From: Thermohalobaculum xanthum
Lineage (GTDB): Bacteria > Pseudomonadota > Alphaproteobacteria > Rhodobacterales > Rhodobacteraceae
Assembly: GCF_016623495.1 (NCBI RefSeq)
Contig: NZ_JAEHHL010000009.1
Span: forward strand, 1-64,000
DNA: 64,000 nt
Direction: 5' to 3'
The translations under genes and the position numbers were made by a program. The notes under the pieces were generated by a model. The model made no database searches. It was given only the letters and a program-made list of their open reading frames with translations, and was not told where the DNA came from. Numbering within the stretch: the first letter of the stretch is position 1; every line of letters begins with the position of its first letter. Below are positions 1-6,775 of this stretch, piece after piece.

Positions 1-1265
1 CCGGCGACCGCGCGCAGGGGCGGCGCCTCGGCGCGCGTGCCGCCACCGCCGCCCGGCCCGCCAGACGGGGCACCTGCCGACGGCGCGGGCCCCGCTTCCT
101 GCAGCCGCCGCACCAGGTCGCCCGGCGTTGGCAGGTCGGCCACATGGGTGAGCCGGATCACCGCCATCTCGGCCGCCATCATCGCCGAGGGCGCGACCGC
201 CAGCTCCTCCATCGCCTTGAGCAGCATCTGCCAGGTCCGGGTCAGCACCCGCATCGACAGCCGCCCGGCCAGGTCGCGCCCGCGCCGGCGCTCGTCGGGC
301 GAGACGGTGGGATCCTCGGCCGCGGTCTCGGAGATCTTCACGACCGAGATCCAGTGGGTCAGCTCGGCCAGGTCGCGCAGCACCACCGCGGGGTCCGCCC
401 CTTCGGCATATTGCGCGCCAAGCTCGGCCAGCGCGCCGGCCGCGTCGCCGCGCATGATCGCCTCGAAGAGGTCGAACACCCGGCCCCGGTCGGCGAGCCC
501 TAGCATCCGGCGCACCGCGGCGGCGTCGGTCTCGCCCTCGCGGCCATGCGCCACGGCCTGGTCGAGCAGCGAGAGCGCGTCGCGCACCGAGCCCTCGGCC
601 GCGCGGGTGATCAGCGCCAGCGCGTCCTGCGCCACCTGCGCGCCTTCCTTGGCGGCGATGGCGGCGAGGTGCTCCATCATCACCTCGGGCTCGATGCGGC
701 GCAGATCGAAGCGCTGGCAGCGGCTCAGCACGGTCACCGGCACCTTGCGGATCTCGGTGGTGGCGAAGATGAACTTCACATGCGCCGGCGGCTCCTCGAG
801 CGTCTTGAGCAGCGCGTTGAAGGCCGAGGTCGAGAGCATGTGCACCTCGTCCACGATGTAGACCTTGTAGCGCGCCTGCGCCGCCCGGTAGCGCACCGAG
901 TCGATGATCTCGCGAATGTTGTCGACGCCCGTGTTCGAGGCCGCGTCCATCTCGATCACGTCGACATGCCGCCCCGCCGCGATCGCGACGCAGGCGTCGC
1001 ACTCGCCGCAGGGATCGGTGGTGGGCGCATCGCCGCGCCCGGTGCAGTTGAGGCCCTTGGCGATGATCCGCGCCGTCGTCGTCTTGCCCACGCCGCGCAC
1101 CCCGGTGAGGATGAAGGCATGCGCGATGCGATCCAGCGCGAAGGCGTTGGTGAGCGTCTGCACCATCGCCTCCTGCCCGATCAGGTCGCGGAAATGCCCC
1201 GGGCGGTACTTGCGCGCGAGGACCTGGTACTCGGCGGCAGGGCTCGGGGTGGTGGCGTCGGCCAT
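1..1265 (-). CDS. dnaX: DNA polymerase III subunit gamma/tau, C-terminus cut by the window
   Basis: Clamp-loader ATPase of the replicative polymerase. The N-terminus is complete at an ATG (1263-1265 on the complement). About 421 codons are present before the left edge cuts off the tau-specific C-terminal region. Visible motifs are the P-loop GVRGVGKTT, four zinc-binding cysteines just after it (C in GLNC, then CGECDAC), the Walker B/DEVH box in IVDEVHML, and the sensor region around LSRCQRFDLRR. After the AAA+ modules comes the conserved gamma collar domain, then a Pro/Gly-rich linker at the window edge. The gene stands alone, with marR-like and gst genes upstream. Whether a tau/gamma frameshift site exists cannot be judged because the 3' part is missing. 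Confidence 0.97.
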   Translation of the reverse strand, partial: MADATTPSPAAEYQVLARKYRPGHFRDLIGQEAMVQTLTNAFALDRIAHAFILTGVRGVGKTTTARIIAKGLNCTGRGDAPTTDPCGECDACVAIAAGRHVDVIEMDAASNTGVDNIREIIDSVRYRAAQARYKVYIVDEVHMLSTSAFNALLKTLEEPPAHVKFIFATTEIRKVPVTVLSRCQRFDLRRIEPEVMMEHLAAIAAKEGAQVAQDALALITRAAEGSVRDALSLLDQAVAHGREGETDAAAVRRMLGLADRGRVFDLFEAIMRGDAAGALAELGAQYAEGADPAVVLRDLAELTHWISVVKISETAAEDPTVSPDERRRGRDLAGRLSMRVLTRTWQMLLKAMEELAVAPSAMMAAEMAVIRLTHVADLPTPGDLVRRLQEAGPAPSAGAPSGGPGGGGGTRAEAPPLRAVA

Positions 1266-1362
1266 GCGGTCTCCGGTCGTCGGGGGGTTGCGGGCACAGA
1301 TTAGGGCGCGGCGGCGACCGGTCGCAAGCGCCGATGGCCCCGCGGCCGGCCTTCGCCGCGCC

Positions 1363-1878
1363 TCAGCCCGCGAGCTTCCCCAGCAGTCCGGCCAGCGTGC
1401 GCGCCTCGCCGGGCCCGAGCCGCGCCGCCACGTGCCGACCGATCGCGGCGCGGTAGACGGGCCAGGCGGCCTCGCGCCGCCGCAGACCCTCGGCGGTGAT
1501 GCGCAGCCGCTGGCCGCGCCGGTCGTCGGGGTCGGCCGCGCGCGCCACCAGCCCGGCCGCCTCCATCCGGTCGATCAGCCGCGAGAGGTTGTACTGCGCG
1601 ACCAGAAGGCGCGCCTGCAGCTCGACCGGCCGCAGCCCCGCGTCGCCGGCGCGCTCGAGCTCGAGCAGCACGTCGTACCAGCCCAGCGGCGGCATCCCCG
1701 CGGCCTTGAGATCTGCCTCGACCGCCGACACCAGCGCCCCCGAGACCCGGACGAGGCGCGCCCATGCATGCACCGCCTCGGGGTCGGCCCCTCGGTCGGC
1801 CCCTCGGTCGGCCCCGGCATTCCCCGGGCCGCCGCCATGCGCCATCGTCCCCGATGCTGTCTGGTCTTCGCGGGTCAT
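1363..1878 (-). CDS. MarR family transcriptional regulator
   Basis: Winged-helix DNA-binding repressor of 171 residues. The MarR core runs from about residue 35 to the end: a dimerisation helix (AWARLVRVSGAL), the recognition region with LLVAQYNLSRLIDRMEAAGL, and the wing RAADPDDRRGQRLRITAEG. The ligand is unknown. It is divergent from a glutathione S-transferase-like gene, the usual arrangement for a MarR protein controlling a detoxification gene. The 97-bp gap carries three operator-like palindromes. The first 34 residues are low-complexity and include an RGAD repeat encoded by a 12-bp tandem repeat, so the true start could be the ATG at residue 12. The start used is the first ATG; no strong ribosome binding site separates the options. 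Confidence 0.9.
   Translation of the reverse strand: MTREDQTASGTMAHGGGPGNAGADRGADRGADPEAVHAWARLVRVSGALVSAVEADLKAAGMPPLGWYDVLLELERAGDAGLRPVELQARLLVAQYNLSRLIDRMEAAGLVARAADPDDRRGQRLRITAEGLRRREAAWPVYRAAIGRHVAARLGPGEARTLAGLLGKLAG
1782..1815. repeat. 12-bp tandem direct repeat inside marR-like gene
   Basis: The unit GGTCGGCCCCTC occurs as two perfect copies (1782-1793, 1794-1805) followed by a 10-base partial copy (1806-1815). It is in frame and encodes the repeated Arg-Gly-Ala-Asp of the regulator's N-terminal tail. A multiple of three means slippage would add or remove four residues without a frameshift. Confidence 0.85.
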
Positions 1879-1898
1879 GCCCCCGATCTACCATGTCG

Positions 1899-1963
1899 AT
1901 GCATTCGCATGAAGGTTGAAACTTGATGCATATGCATCTATATCACGGTAAATGCACATGCAT
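1899..1963. promoter_or_regulatory. three operator-like palindromes between marR-like and gst genes
   Basis: Three copies of an ATGCA-type dyad lie in the divergent gap: ATGCATTCGCAT at 1899-1910, the perfect palindrome ATGCATATGCAT at 1926-1937 (extended to GATGCATATGCATC at 1925-1938), and ATGCACATGCAT at 1952-1963. Start-to-start spacing is 27 and 26 bp, about two and a half helical turns. The outer copies lie close to the start codons of the two genes. This is what one expects of cooperative binding by the adjacent MarR protein, but that assignment is an inference. Confidence 0.6.
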
Positions 1964-1975
1964 GGAGTTGCCGCG

Positions 1976-2656
1976 ATGACCCTGACCCTGGTGAGCCACG
2001 TGCTCTGCCCCTACGTGCAGCGCGCCGCGATTGCGCTGGCGGAGAAAGGCGTGCCCTACCGCCGCATCGACATCGACCTCTCGGACAAGCCGGACTGGTT
2101 CCGCCGGATCTCGCCGCTCGGCAAGGTGCCGCTGCTGCAGGTCGACGACGGCACGGGCCCGGTCGCGCTCTTCGAATCGCAGGTGATCGCGGAATACCTC
2201 GAGGAGACCCGGGGCGCGCTGCCGCTGCATCCGGCCGACCCGCTCGAGCGCGCGCGCCACCGTGCCTGGATCGAGGTGGCGTCGGCCACGCTCGCCGCCA
2301 TCGCCCGCTTCTACGGCGCGCCTAACGATACCGCGCTCTCGCGCGAGCGCGAGGCGCTGGCCGCCCTCCTGGCGCGGATCGGCGCCGAGCTGGGCGACGG
2401 GCCGTTCTTCGGCGGCGACCGCTTCACGCTGGTCGATGCCGCCTGGGCGCCGGTCTTCCGCTATCTCGACGCTTTCGAGGCGATCGGCGAGGCGGATCTC
2501 ACGGCCCCGCTGCCGCGCCTCGGCGCCTGGCGCGCGGCGTTGGCCGGGCGCCCGTCGGTGCGAGGCGCGGTGGCTGCCGACTACCCCGCGCGGCTGCTGG
2601 ATTTCCTTGCGCGCCGCGACAGCGCCCTGGGGCGGCGGCTGCGCGACGCCGCCTGA
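1976..2656 (+). CDS. glutathione S-transferase family protein
   Basis: A 226-residue cytosolic protein with a thioredoxin-like N-terminal domain (about 1-80) and an all-alpha C-terminal domain. The active-site motif is LCPYVQRAA, with Cys11 followed by Pro, as in omega/beta-like and stringent-starvation-like GSTs, rather than a Tyr or Ser. The glutathione-contact motifs VPLLQVDD and FESQVIAEYLEE are both present. The ATG at 1976 was chosen over an in-frame ATG at 1952 because GGAG at 1965-1968 sits 7 nt upstream. The earlier start would also fall inside one of the palindromes. Divergent from the marR-like gene, which probably controls it. Substrate unknown; a thiol transferase or dehalogenase role is possible. 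Confidence 0.9.
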   Translation: MTLTLVSHVLCPYVQRAAIALAEKGVPYRRIDIDLSDKPDWFRRISPLGKVPLLQVDDGTGPVALFESQVIAEYLEETRGALPLHPADPLERARHRAWIEVASATLAAIARFYGAPNDTALSREREALAALLARIGAELGDGPFFGGDRFTLVDAAWAPVFRYLDAFEAIGEADLTAPLPRLGAWRAALAGRPSVRGAVAADYPARLLDFLARRDSALGRRLRDAA

Positions 2657-2689
2657 GCCCTGTCCCGCCGGGGAGGCGGCGCGACCCGG

Positions 2690-3328
2690 TCAGGCCGCGT
2701 CGCGGATCACCCCCTTGTGCGAGAGATGAAGCTCGCAGAACTGCCCATAGGTCGCGTCGAGATTGATGGGCAGCGCACCCTGCGAGCGGGTGCTGCCGCT
2801 GCCGATCTCGGCGAATGTGTACTCGAAGCCGTTTGGCAGGTTGATCCGCACCCTGTGCTCGGCGCCGGTCACCGGGTTCAGGATCGGCTCGCCGCGCGCC
2901 TCGAAGGCGCCCGAGACACGGACAAGCCCGCGCCGGGCGGGGATGTCGACATCGATCTCGATGTCGCAGAACTGCGGCTCAAGCTTGTTCGGCGACATGG
3001 CCGAGAAGATCCACCACATCGTCGCGGCCTCCTCGGTATCCTCGCCCGACATGATCGCGAGCGCCGCCTTGCGCTGGGCCGCGCTCGCGCTGCGGTCGAC
3101 GAAAAGCTGCATCGTGCCGTTGCCCTCGTGGACGGGGCCCGGCCACTTGTACTGCGCCGCCATGCGGACGCCATCGAGCGAGACTTCCCCGTGGTGCCCC
3201 TTGTCGATCGCATAGCCGACCGAGGCCTCGCAGAACCCTTCGTTGGGCAGGGAATTGAACTGGCAGGGGCAGGCGTAGCAGCAATTGCAATTGCCGAACT
3301 CGACGCCGTGAATCGTCCAAGGGGTCAT
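2690..3328 (-). CDS. DUF1326 family protein, Cys-rich N-terminus
   Basis: A 212-residue soluble protein of the DUF1326 family; molecular function unknown. The diagnostic N-terminal motif is GNCNCCYACPCQF at residues 12-24, with five cysteines (14, 16, 17, 20, 22) that look suited to binding a metal. The rest is beta-rich and contains FEARGEPILNPVTGAEHRVR. The start is the ATG at 3326-3328, preceded on the minus strand by GGGAGGGA; an upstream extension in frame is low-complexity and lacks such a signal. The gene stands alone, downstream of the SRP RNA gene on the same strand. DUF2182 membrane proteins often accompany this family, but none is visible here. Confidence 0.88.
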   Translation of the reverse strand: MTPWTIHGVEFGNCNCCYACPCQFNSLPNEGFCEASVGYAIDKGHHGEVSLDGVRMAAQYKWPGPVHEGNGTMQLFVDRSASAAQRKAALAIMSGEDTEEAATMWWIFSAMSPNKLEPQFCDIEIDVDIPARRGLVRVSGAFEARGEPILNPVTGAEHRVRINLPNGFEYTFAEIGSGSTRSQGALPINLDATYGQFCELHLSHKGVIRDAA

Positions 3329-3476
3329 CGCGGTCCCTCCCGTGGCGGCCCCGCGCTCCCCTGCGCCACGGTCTATCACAAAACCGCGCGAATCGGTATC
3401 GCGGCCGGCCGGCGGATGGACGGCGCCACAGTCGCCCGCGTCACCGCGGCGGGTCATTTCGGACTTAATGCAAGGA

Positions 3477-3577
3477 GGTGAGAGGCTGGACAGCGACCCA
3501 AGCGGGGCTCGTTACGGCTGCTTCCTTCCGGACCTGACCGGGTTGGCGAGGCGCTCGCCCGCGCCAACCTCTCACCC
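3477..3577 (-). ncRNA. ffs: signal recognition particle RNA, small (4.5S) type
   Basis: On the minus strand the segment contains the SRP RNA signature GGTCAGGTCCGGAAGGAAGC (apical loop and symmetric/asymmetric internal loops that bind Ffh), within an overall hairpin. The terminal stem pairs GGTGAGAGGTTGG at the 5' end with CCAGCCTCTCACC at the 3' end. Total length about 100 nt, as in other Gram-negative 4.5S RNAs lacking the Alu domain. A good sigma-70 type promoter lies directly upstream. The exact 5' and 3' ends are estimates from the terminal stem. Confidence 0.95.
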
Positions 3578-3580
3578 CGC

Positions 3581-3609
3581 GATATAGCGATTCGATGACG
3601 TCGGCACAA
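3581..3609 (-). promoter_or_regulatory. sigma-70 promoter of the SRP RNA gene
   Basis: Read on the minus strand: -35 element TTGTGC (3609-3604), a 17-bp spacer, and -10 element TATATC (3586-3581). The -10 box ends 4-7 nt before the predicted 5' end of the RNA. Element sequence, spacing and distance all fit. Confidence 0.75.
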
Positions 3610-3780
3610 CCGGCGGCACGATGGGCGGAGGCGCGGCGCACGGCCACGGCAAGCGGCCACAGGGGCGTGCCGGCGGGCGGTGTCAGGGTTCGCTCTTTGA
3701 GCGGCGGCGGGATTGCGGCTCCCCCGCGGCTCTGGCATTCAGAGGGCCCCGCGCCACGCAGCCAACAGGCCCCCGACCCG

Positions 3781-4710
3781 ATGTCCTTCTCGCAACCGAT
3801 CACCTTCGCCACGGGCGGCACCACGCTCGACCGCGCCGCGCATCTGCGGCGCGAGGCCGGGGCGCTGCTCGCATCGGCCGAGGCGCGGCTCCTCGTGCTC
3901 GCCGGCGGTCGCCCGGCCATCGACCTCGATGGCGAGGGGCCGCGGCTCCTGTGGCGCGCCCCCGATCCCGGCGTGCTGGCCGAGGCCGGCGAGGCGCCGG
4001 TCTTTCTGGGGCTGATCGACGGGGCGCCGCGCTTTGCCGCGGACCTGCCGCCCTCGGCCGCCGAGGGCCCCGACCCGCGCCTGCCCGAGGGGGCGAAGTT
4101 CATCGACCTGCGCTCGATCGCGGGGCAGCTGACGCCGGGCGAGGCCAGCGTCGCCGCCACCGCCAAGGGGGTGCTGGGCTGGCACGAGTCGCATCCGCGC
4201 TGCTCGCGCTGCGGCGCGCCGACCGTACCCGACGACGGCGGCTGGCGCCGGCGGTGCGGCGGCTGCGGCGCGCTGCATTTCCCGCGCACCGATCCGGTCG
4301 TGATCATGCTGGTCACCGACGGCGAGCGCGTCCTGCTGGGGCGCCAGGCCTCGTGGCCGTCGGGGCTGCATTCCTGCCTCGCAGGCTTCATGGAGCCCGG
4401 CGAGACCATCGAGGACGCCGTGCGCCGCGAGGTGTGGGAGGAGACGCGCGTGCGCGTGGGCCGGGTGCGCTATCTCGCCTGCCAGCCCTGGCCCTTCCCG
4501 ACCAGCCTGATGATGGGCTGCACGGCCGAGGCGCTGTCCGAGGAGATCACCCTCGACCCGACCGAGCTCGAGGATGCATTCTGGCTGCCGCGCGCCGAGC
4601 TCGCCGCGGTGCTCGAGGGCCGACACCCCCGGCTGGGCTCGCCGCGCGTCGACGCGATCGCGCGCAGCCTGCTGGCCGCGTGGCTTGCGGGCGAGGCGGA
4701 TCCTGTCTGA
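3781..4710 (+). CDS. nudC: NAD+ diphosphatase (NudC-type Nudix hydrolase)
   Basis: A 309-residue Nudix hydrolase expected to cleave NAD(H), or decap NAD-RNA, giving NMN(H) and AMP. Three parts are visible: an N-terminal NudC domain, a zinc ribbon (CSRCG ... CGGCG), and the Nudix box starting GFMEPGETIEDAVRREVWEE, which keeps the GX5EX7REUXEE core. The family-specific motif QPWPFPTSLM follows at the right distance. The ATG at 3781 was chosen because it begins the conserved N-terminal domain; in-frame codons upstream to 3595 are low-complexity and include the spacer after the SRP RNA promoter. No strong Shine-Dalgarno is seen. A flavin reductase gene follows 51 nt downstream. Confidence 0.93.
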   Translation: MSFSQPITFATGGTTLDRAAHLRREAGALLASAEARLLVLAGGRPAIDLDGEGPRLLWRAPDPGVLAEAGEAPVFLGLIDGAPRFAADLPPSAAEGPDPRLPEGAKFIDLRSIAGQLTPGEASVAATAKGVLGWHESHPRCSRCGAPTVPDDGGWRRRCGGCGALHFPRTDPVVIMLVTDGERVLLGRQASWPSGLHSCLAGFMEPGETIEDAVRREVWEETRVRVGRVRYLACQPWPFPTSLMMGCTAEALSEEITLDPTELEDAFWLPRAELAAVLEGRHPRLGSPRVDAIARSLLAAWLAGEADPV

Positions 4711-4761
4711 GACGCCGCGGCGCCCTATCTGTCGGTCAGCACGAAGCGGAGTAACGGGCCG

Positions 4762-5247
4762 ATGATGCATCCCCCCACCGACACGGCCCATCTGCGGCAG
4801 GCGCTGAGCACGTTTGCCACGGGCGTGACCATCGTGACGGCGATGGACACCGAGACCGGCGAGCCCGTGGGCTTCACCGCCAATTCCTTCACCTCGGTCT
4901 CGCTCGACCCGCCGCTCCTGCTGGTGTGCCTCGCGCACACGGCGGCCAGCTACCGCATCTTCTGCGCCTCGGACGGCTTCGCGGTGAACGTCCTGTCCGC
5001 CGAGCAGGAGGCGGTCGCGAAGATCTTTGCCACGCGCGGCGCCGACAAGTTCGCCTGCGTCTCGTGGACGCCGGGCCTGCATGGCGCACCGCTGATCGAC
5101 GGCTCGCTCGCGCGCTTCGACTGCGCCATGCACGAGCGCGTCGCCGCCGGCGACCACGACATCCTGATGGGCCGGGTCACCGCCTTCTCGCTGCACGAGG
5201 GCAAGGCGCTGGTCTATCACGGCGGCGCCTTCGCGGCGCTGGGCTGA
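4762..5247 (+). CDS. flavin reductase family protein (FMN-binding)
   Basis: A 161-residue flavin reductase-like protein with a split-barrel FMN-binding fold. Typical features are FATGVTIVTA near the N-terminus, GFTANSFTSVSLDPPLLLVCL (an FMN-contacting stretch), SDGFAVNVLS, and a C-terminal LVYHGGAF. Proteins of this kind are the small reductase partner that supplies reduced FMN or FAD to a monooxygenase, but no oxygenase gene is nearby, so the partner is unknown. GGAG at 4748-4751 supports the ATG at 4762; the adjacent ATG at 4765 is equally possible. Same strand as nudC; converges with the next gene with a 7-nt gap. Confidence 0.92.
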   Translation: MMHPPTDTAHLRQALSTFATGVTIVTAMDTETGEPVGFTANSFTSVSLDPPLLLVCLAHTAASYRIFCASDGFAVNVLSAEQEAVAKIFATRGADKFACVSWTPGLHGAPLIDGSLARFDCAMHERVAAGDHDILMGRVTAFSLHEGKALVYHGGAFAALG

Positions 5248-5254
5248 GAACGCC

Positions 5255-5935
5255 TCAGCCCGCCCTGTCGGCGCGCAGCTGCGCGTAGGCGTCGTTCACC
5301 GTGGCGAGCCGCTGCTCGGCCAGCCGGCGCGCCTCGTGCGGGACGCCGCGCGCCACCATCTGGTCGGGATGCAACTCGCGCACCAGTTCGCGGTAACGCG
5401 CCCGCACCTCGACCGGGTCGGCGCCGGGCGCGATGCCCAGCACGCTCCAGGGGTCGATCTCGCCGGGCAGGTGGCGCGCGCGCATGGCGCGGAACTGTGC
5501 CTCGGACACGCCGAAGATGCGCGCCACCTCCTCGAGGAAGGCGTGCTCGCACGGGTGATACTCGCCATCCGCGATCGCGATGTAGACCAGCCCCTCGAGC
5601 AGGTCTGCCAGCACCGCCGGCCGGTCCCGAAACATCGCCGCGATCCGCTCGGCATAGACCTCGAAGCCGGCGACATCGGTGCGCGCGAGGTTGTAGATGC
5701 GCGCCGCGTTCTCCTCCTCCTCGGGCGGGATGGAAAAGATCTCGCGGAAGGCAGCCACCTCGTCGCGGGTCACGCGCCCGTCGGCCTTGGCCATCTTCGC
5801 GCCCAGCGCGATCACCGCGATGGTGAACGCCACCGTGCGCTCGGGCGGCGTCGCCAACCGCTCGAACACGCGGCTGAGCGGCTCGCCTCTGGCGAGTGCG
5901 GCGAGGCTTTCCCTGATTCGTGACCAGATCGACAT
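5255..5935 (-). CDS. TerB and J-domain protein (DjlA-like)
   Basis: A 226-residue protein with an all-helical TerB-like domain (about residues 30-145) followed by a C-terminal J domain (about 160-226). The TerB part shows FTIAVIALGAKMAKADGRVT and the acidic repeat VYIAIADGEYHPCE. The J domain starts DPWSVLGIAPGADPVEVR and carries the HPD tripeptide in ELHPDQ, which stimulates DnaK ATPase. DjlA proteins usually have an N-terminal transmembrane segment; none is obvious here, so this is probably a soluble DnaK co-chaperone. Flanked by a convergent flavin reductase gene and the end of an acetyltransferase gene. Confidence 0.9.
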   Translation of the reverse strand: MSIWSRIRESLAALARGEPLSRVFERLATPPERTVAFTIAVIALGAKMAKADGRVTRDEVAAFREIFSIPPEEEENAARIYNLARTDVAGFEVYAERIAAMFRDRPAVLADLLEGLVYIAIADGEYHPCEHAFLEEVARIFGVSEAQFRAMRARHLPGEIDPWSVLGIAPGADPVEVRARYRELVRELHPDQMVARGVPHEARRLAEQRLATVNDAYAQLRADRAG

Positions 5936-5994
5936 GGTGCGGATGTTATCACGCGCGAATCACGCGTCTCCGGCGGCGCGCGAAATTCGGGGCG

Positions 5995-6546
5995 TCAAGG
6001 CGACGCATCCGGCGCGGCGCCATCGAGCGCGAGCACCATCAGTGCAAGATCGAGGCTGCGGCCCATCTTGCAGCCGACCCCCGTCAGCCGGCCCTGCTCC
6101 TCGAATCCCAGCGCGCGGTGGAGGGCGAGGCTGGGGCCCTGGTCGGCGCTGATGCCGCCCACCATGCGGCGCAGCCCGCGGGCCCGTGCCTCGGCGATCA
6201 GCCGCTCCATCAGCGCGCGTGCCACCCCGCGCCGCCGCGCGCCCGCGGCCACGTAGACGGAATGCTCGACAGTGTGGCGATAGCCCTCGCCCGGACGGAA
6301 GGGGCCGAAGCTCGCGTATCCCGCCACGGCACCGCCATCGGTGGCGACGAGGACCGGAAAGCCGCCCTCGGTGCGCGCGTCCAGCCAGGCGCGCATCTCG
6401 CCGTCCGATCTGGGGGTCTCGCCCCAGCTCGCGGTGCCCGACAGGATCTCGGCGTTCAGGATGTCACGGATGCGAGGGAGGTCCGACGCTTCCGCTGCCC
6501 GGATGCTGATCCGGGTGCCGGTCGGCTGCGGCCCGGGCGCGTTCAG
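5995..6546 (-). CDS. GNAT N-acetyltransferase (phosphinothricin acetyltransferase-like), probable CTG start
   Basis: A GNAT acetyltransferase of the Pat/YncA type. Conserved parts are the N-terminal strand ISIRAAEASDLPRIRDILN, the GTASWGETPRS region, HTVEHSVYVAAGARRRGVARALM (acetyl-CoA binding), and GGISADQGPSLALHRALGF. The first ATG in frame (6394-6396) would remove the first strand and helix of the fold. Upstream of it the frame stays open to a TAA near 6698 but holds no ATG, GTG or TTG. The best candidate start is CTG at 6544-6546, which overlaps the TGA of the upstream small gene as CTGA and gives 183 residues, the usual family length. A coupled non-canonical start is inferred; a sequencing error or a start at the internal ATG are alternatives. 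Confidence 0.75.
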   Translation of the reverse strand: MNAPGPQPTGTRISIRAAEASDLPRIRDILNAEILSGTASWGETPRSDGEMRAWLDARTEGGFPVLVATDGGAVAGYASFGPFRPGEGYRHTVEHSVYVAAGARRRGVARALMERLIAEARARGLRRMVGGISADQGPSLALHRALGFEEQGRLTGVGCKMGRSLDLALMVLALDGAAPDASP

Positions 6547-6674
6547 CGCCGGGGATGATTGCGCGCGTCGTCCCGGCGGATACGCACGGGGATGGCACGC
6601 TGCTCGGGACGCGGCCGGGCAAGCACCAGCAGCCCGGCGCCCATCAGGGCGATCGCGGCAATGGCCAGGGTCAT
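6543..6674 (-). CDS. small membrane protein, 43 residues, upstream of the GNAT gene
   Basis: A short gene, unrecognised. It begins with ATG at 6672-6674, preceded by a strong GGGGAG ribosome binding site, and ends in TGA at 6543. The protein has one hydrophobic segment (residues 2-19, LAIAAIALMGAGLLVLA) and then an Arg-rich tail with PEQRAIPVRIRRDD. That pattern suggests a single-pass protein with a cytoplasmic basic tail. Its stop codon overlaps the likely CTG start of the acetyltransferase, so the two are probably translated as a coupled pair. It could instead be mainly a leader whose translation delivers ribosomes to the next gene. Confidence 0.6.
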   Translation of the reverse strand: MTLAIAAIALMGAGLLVLARPRPEQRAIPVRIRRDDARNHPRR

Positions 6675-6775
6675 CCGAGTCTCCCCTCTCTTTCGCTTAA
6701 CAGAGTAATCGTCTAAGCCGATCCGAGTCCATGACTAAGTGGGCTGGCTGCGGAGCGTTGCAAGGGGCGAGGGCG

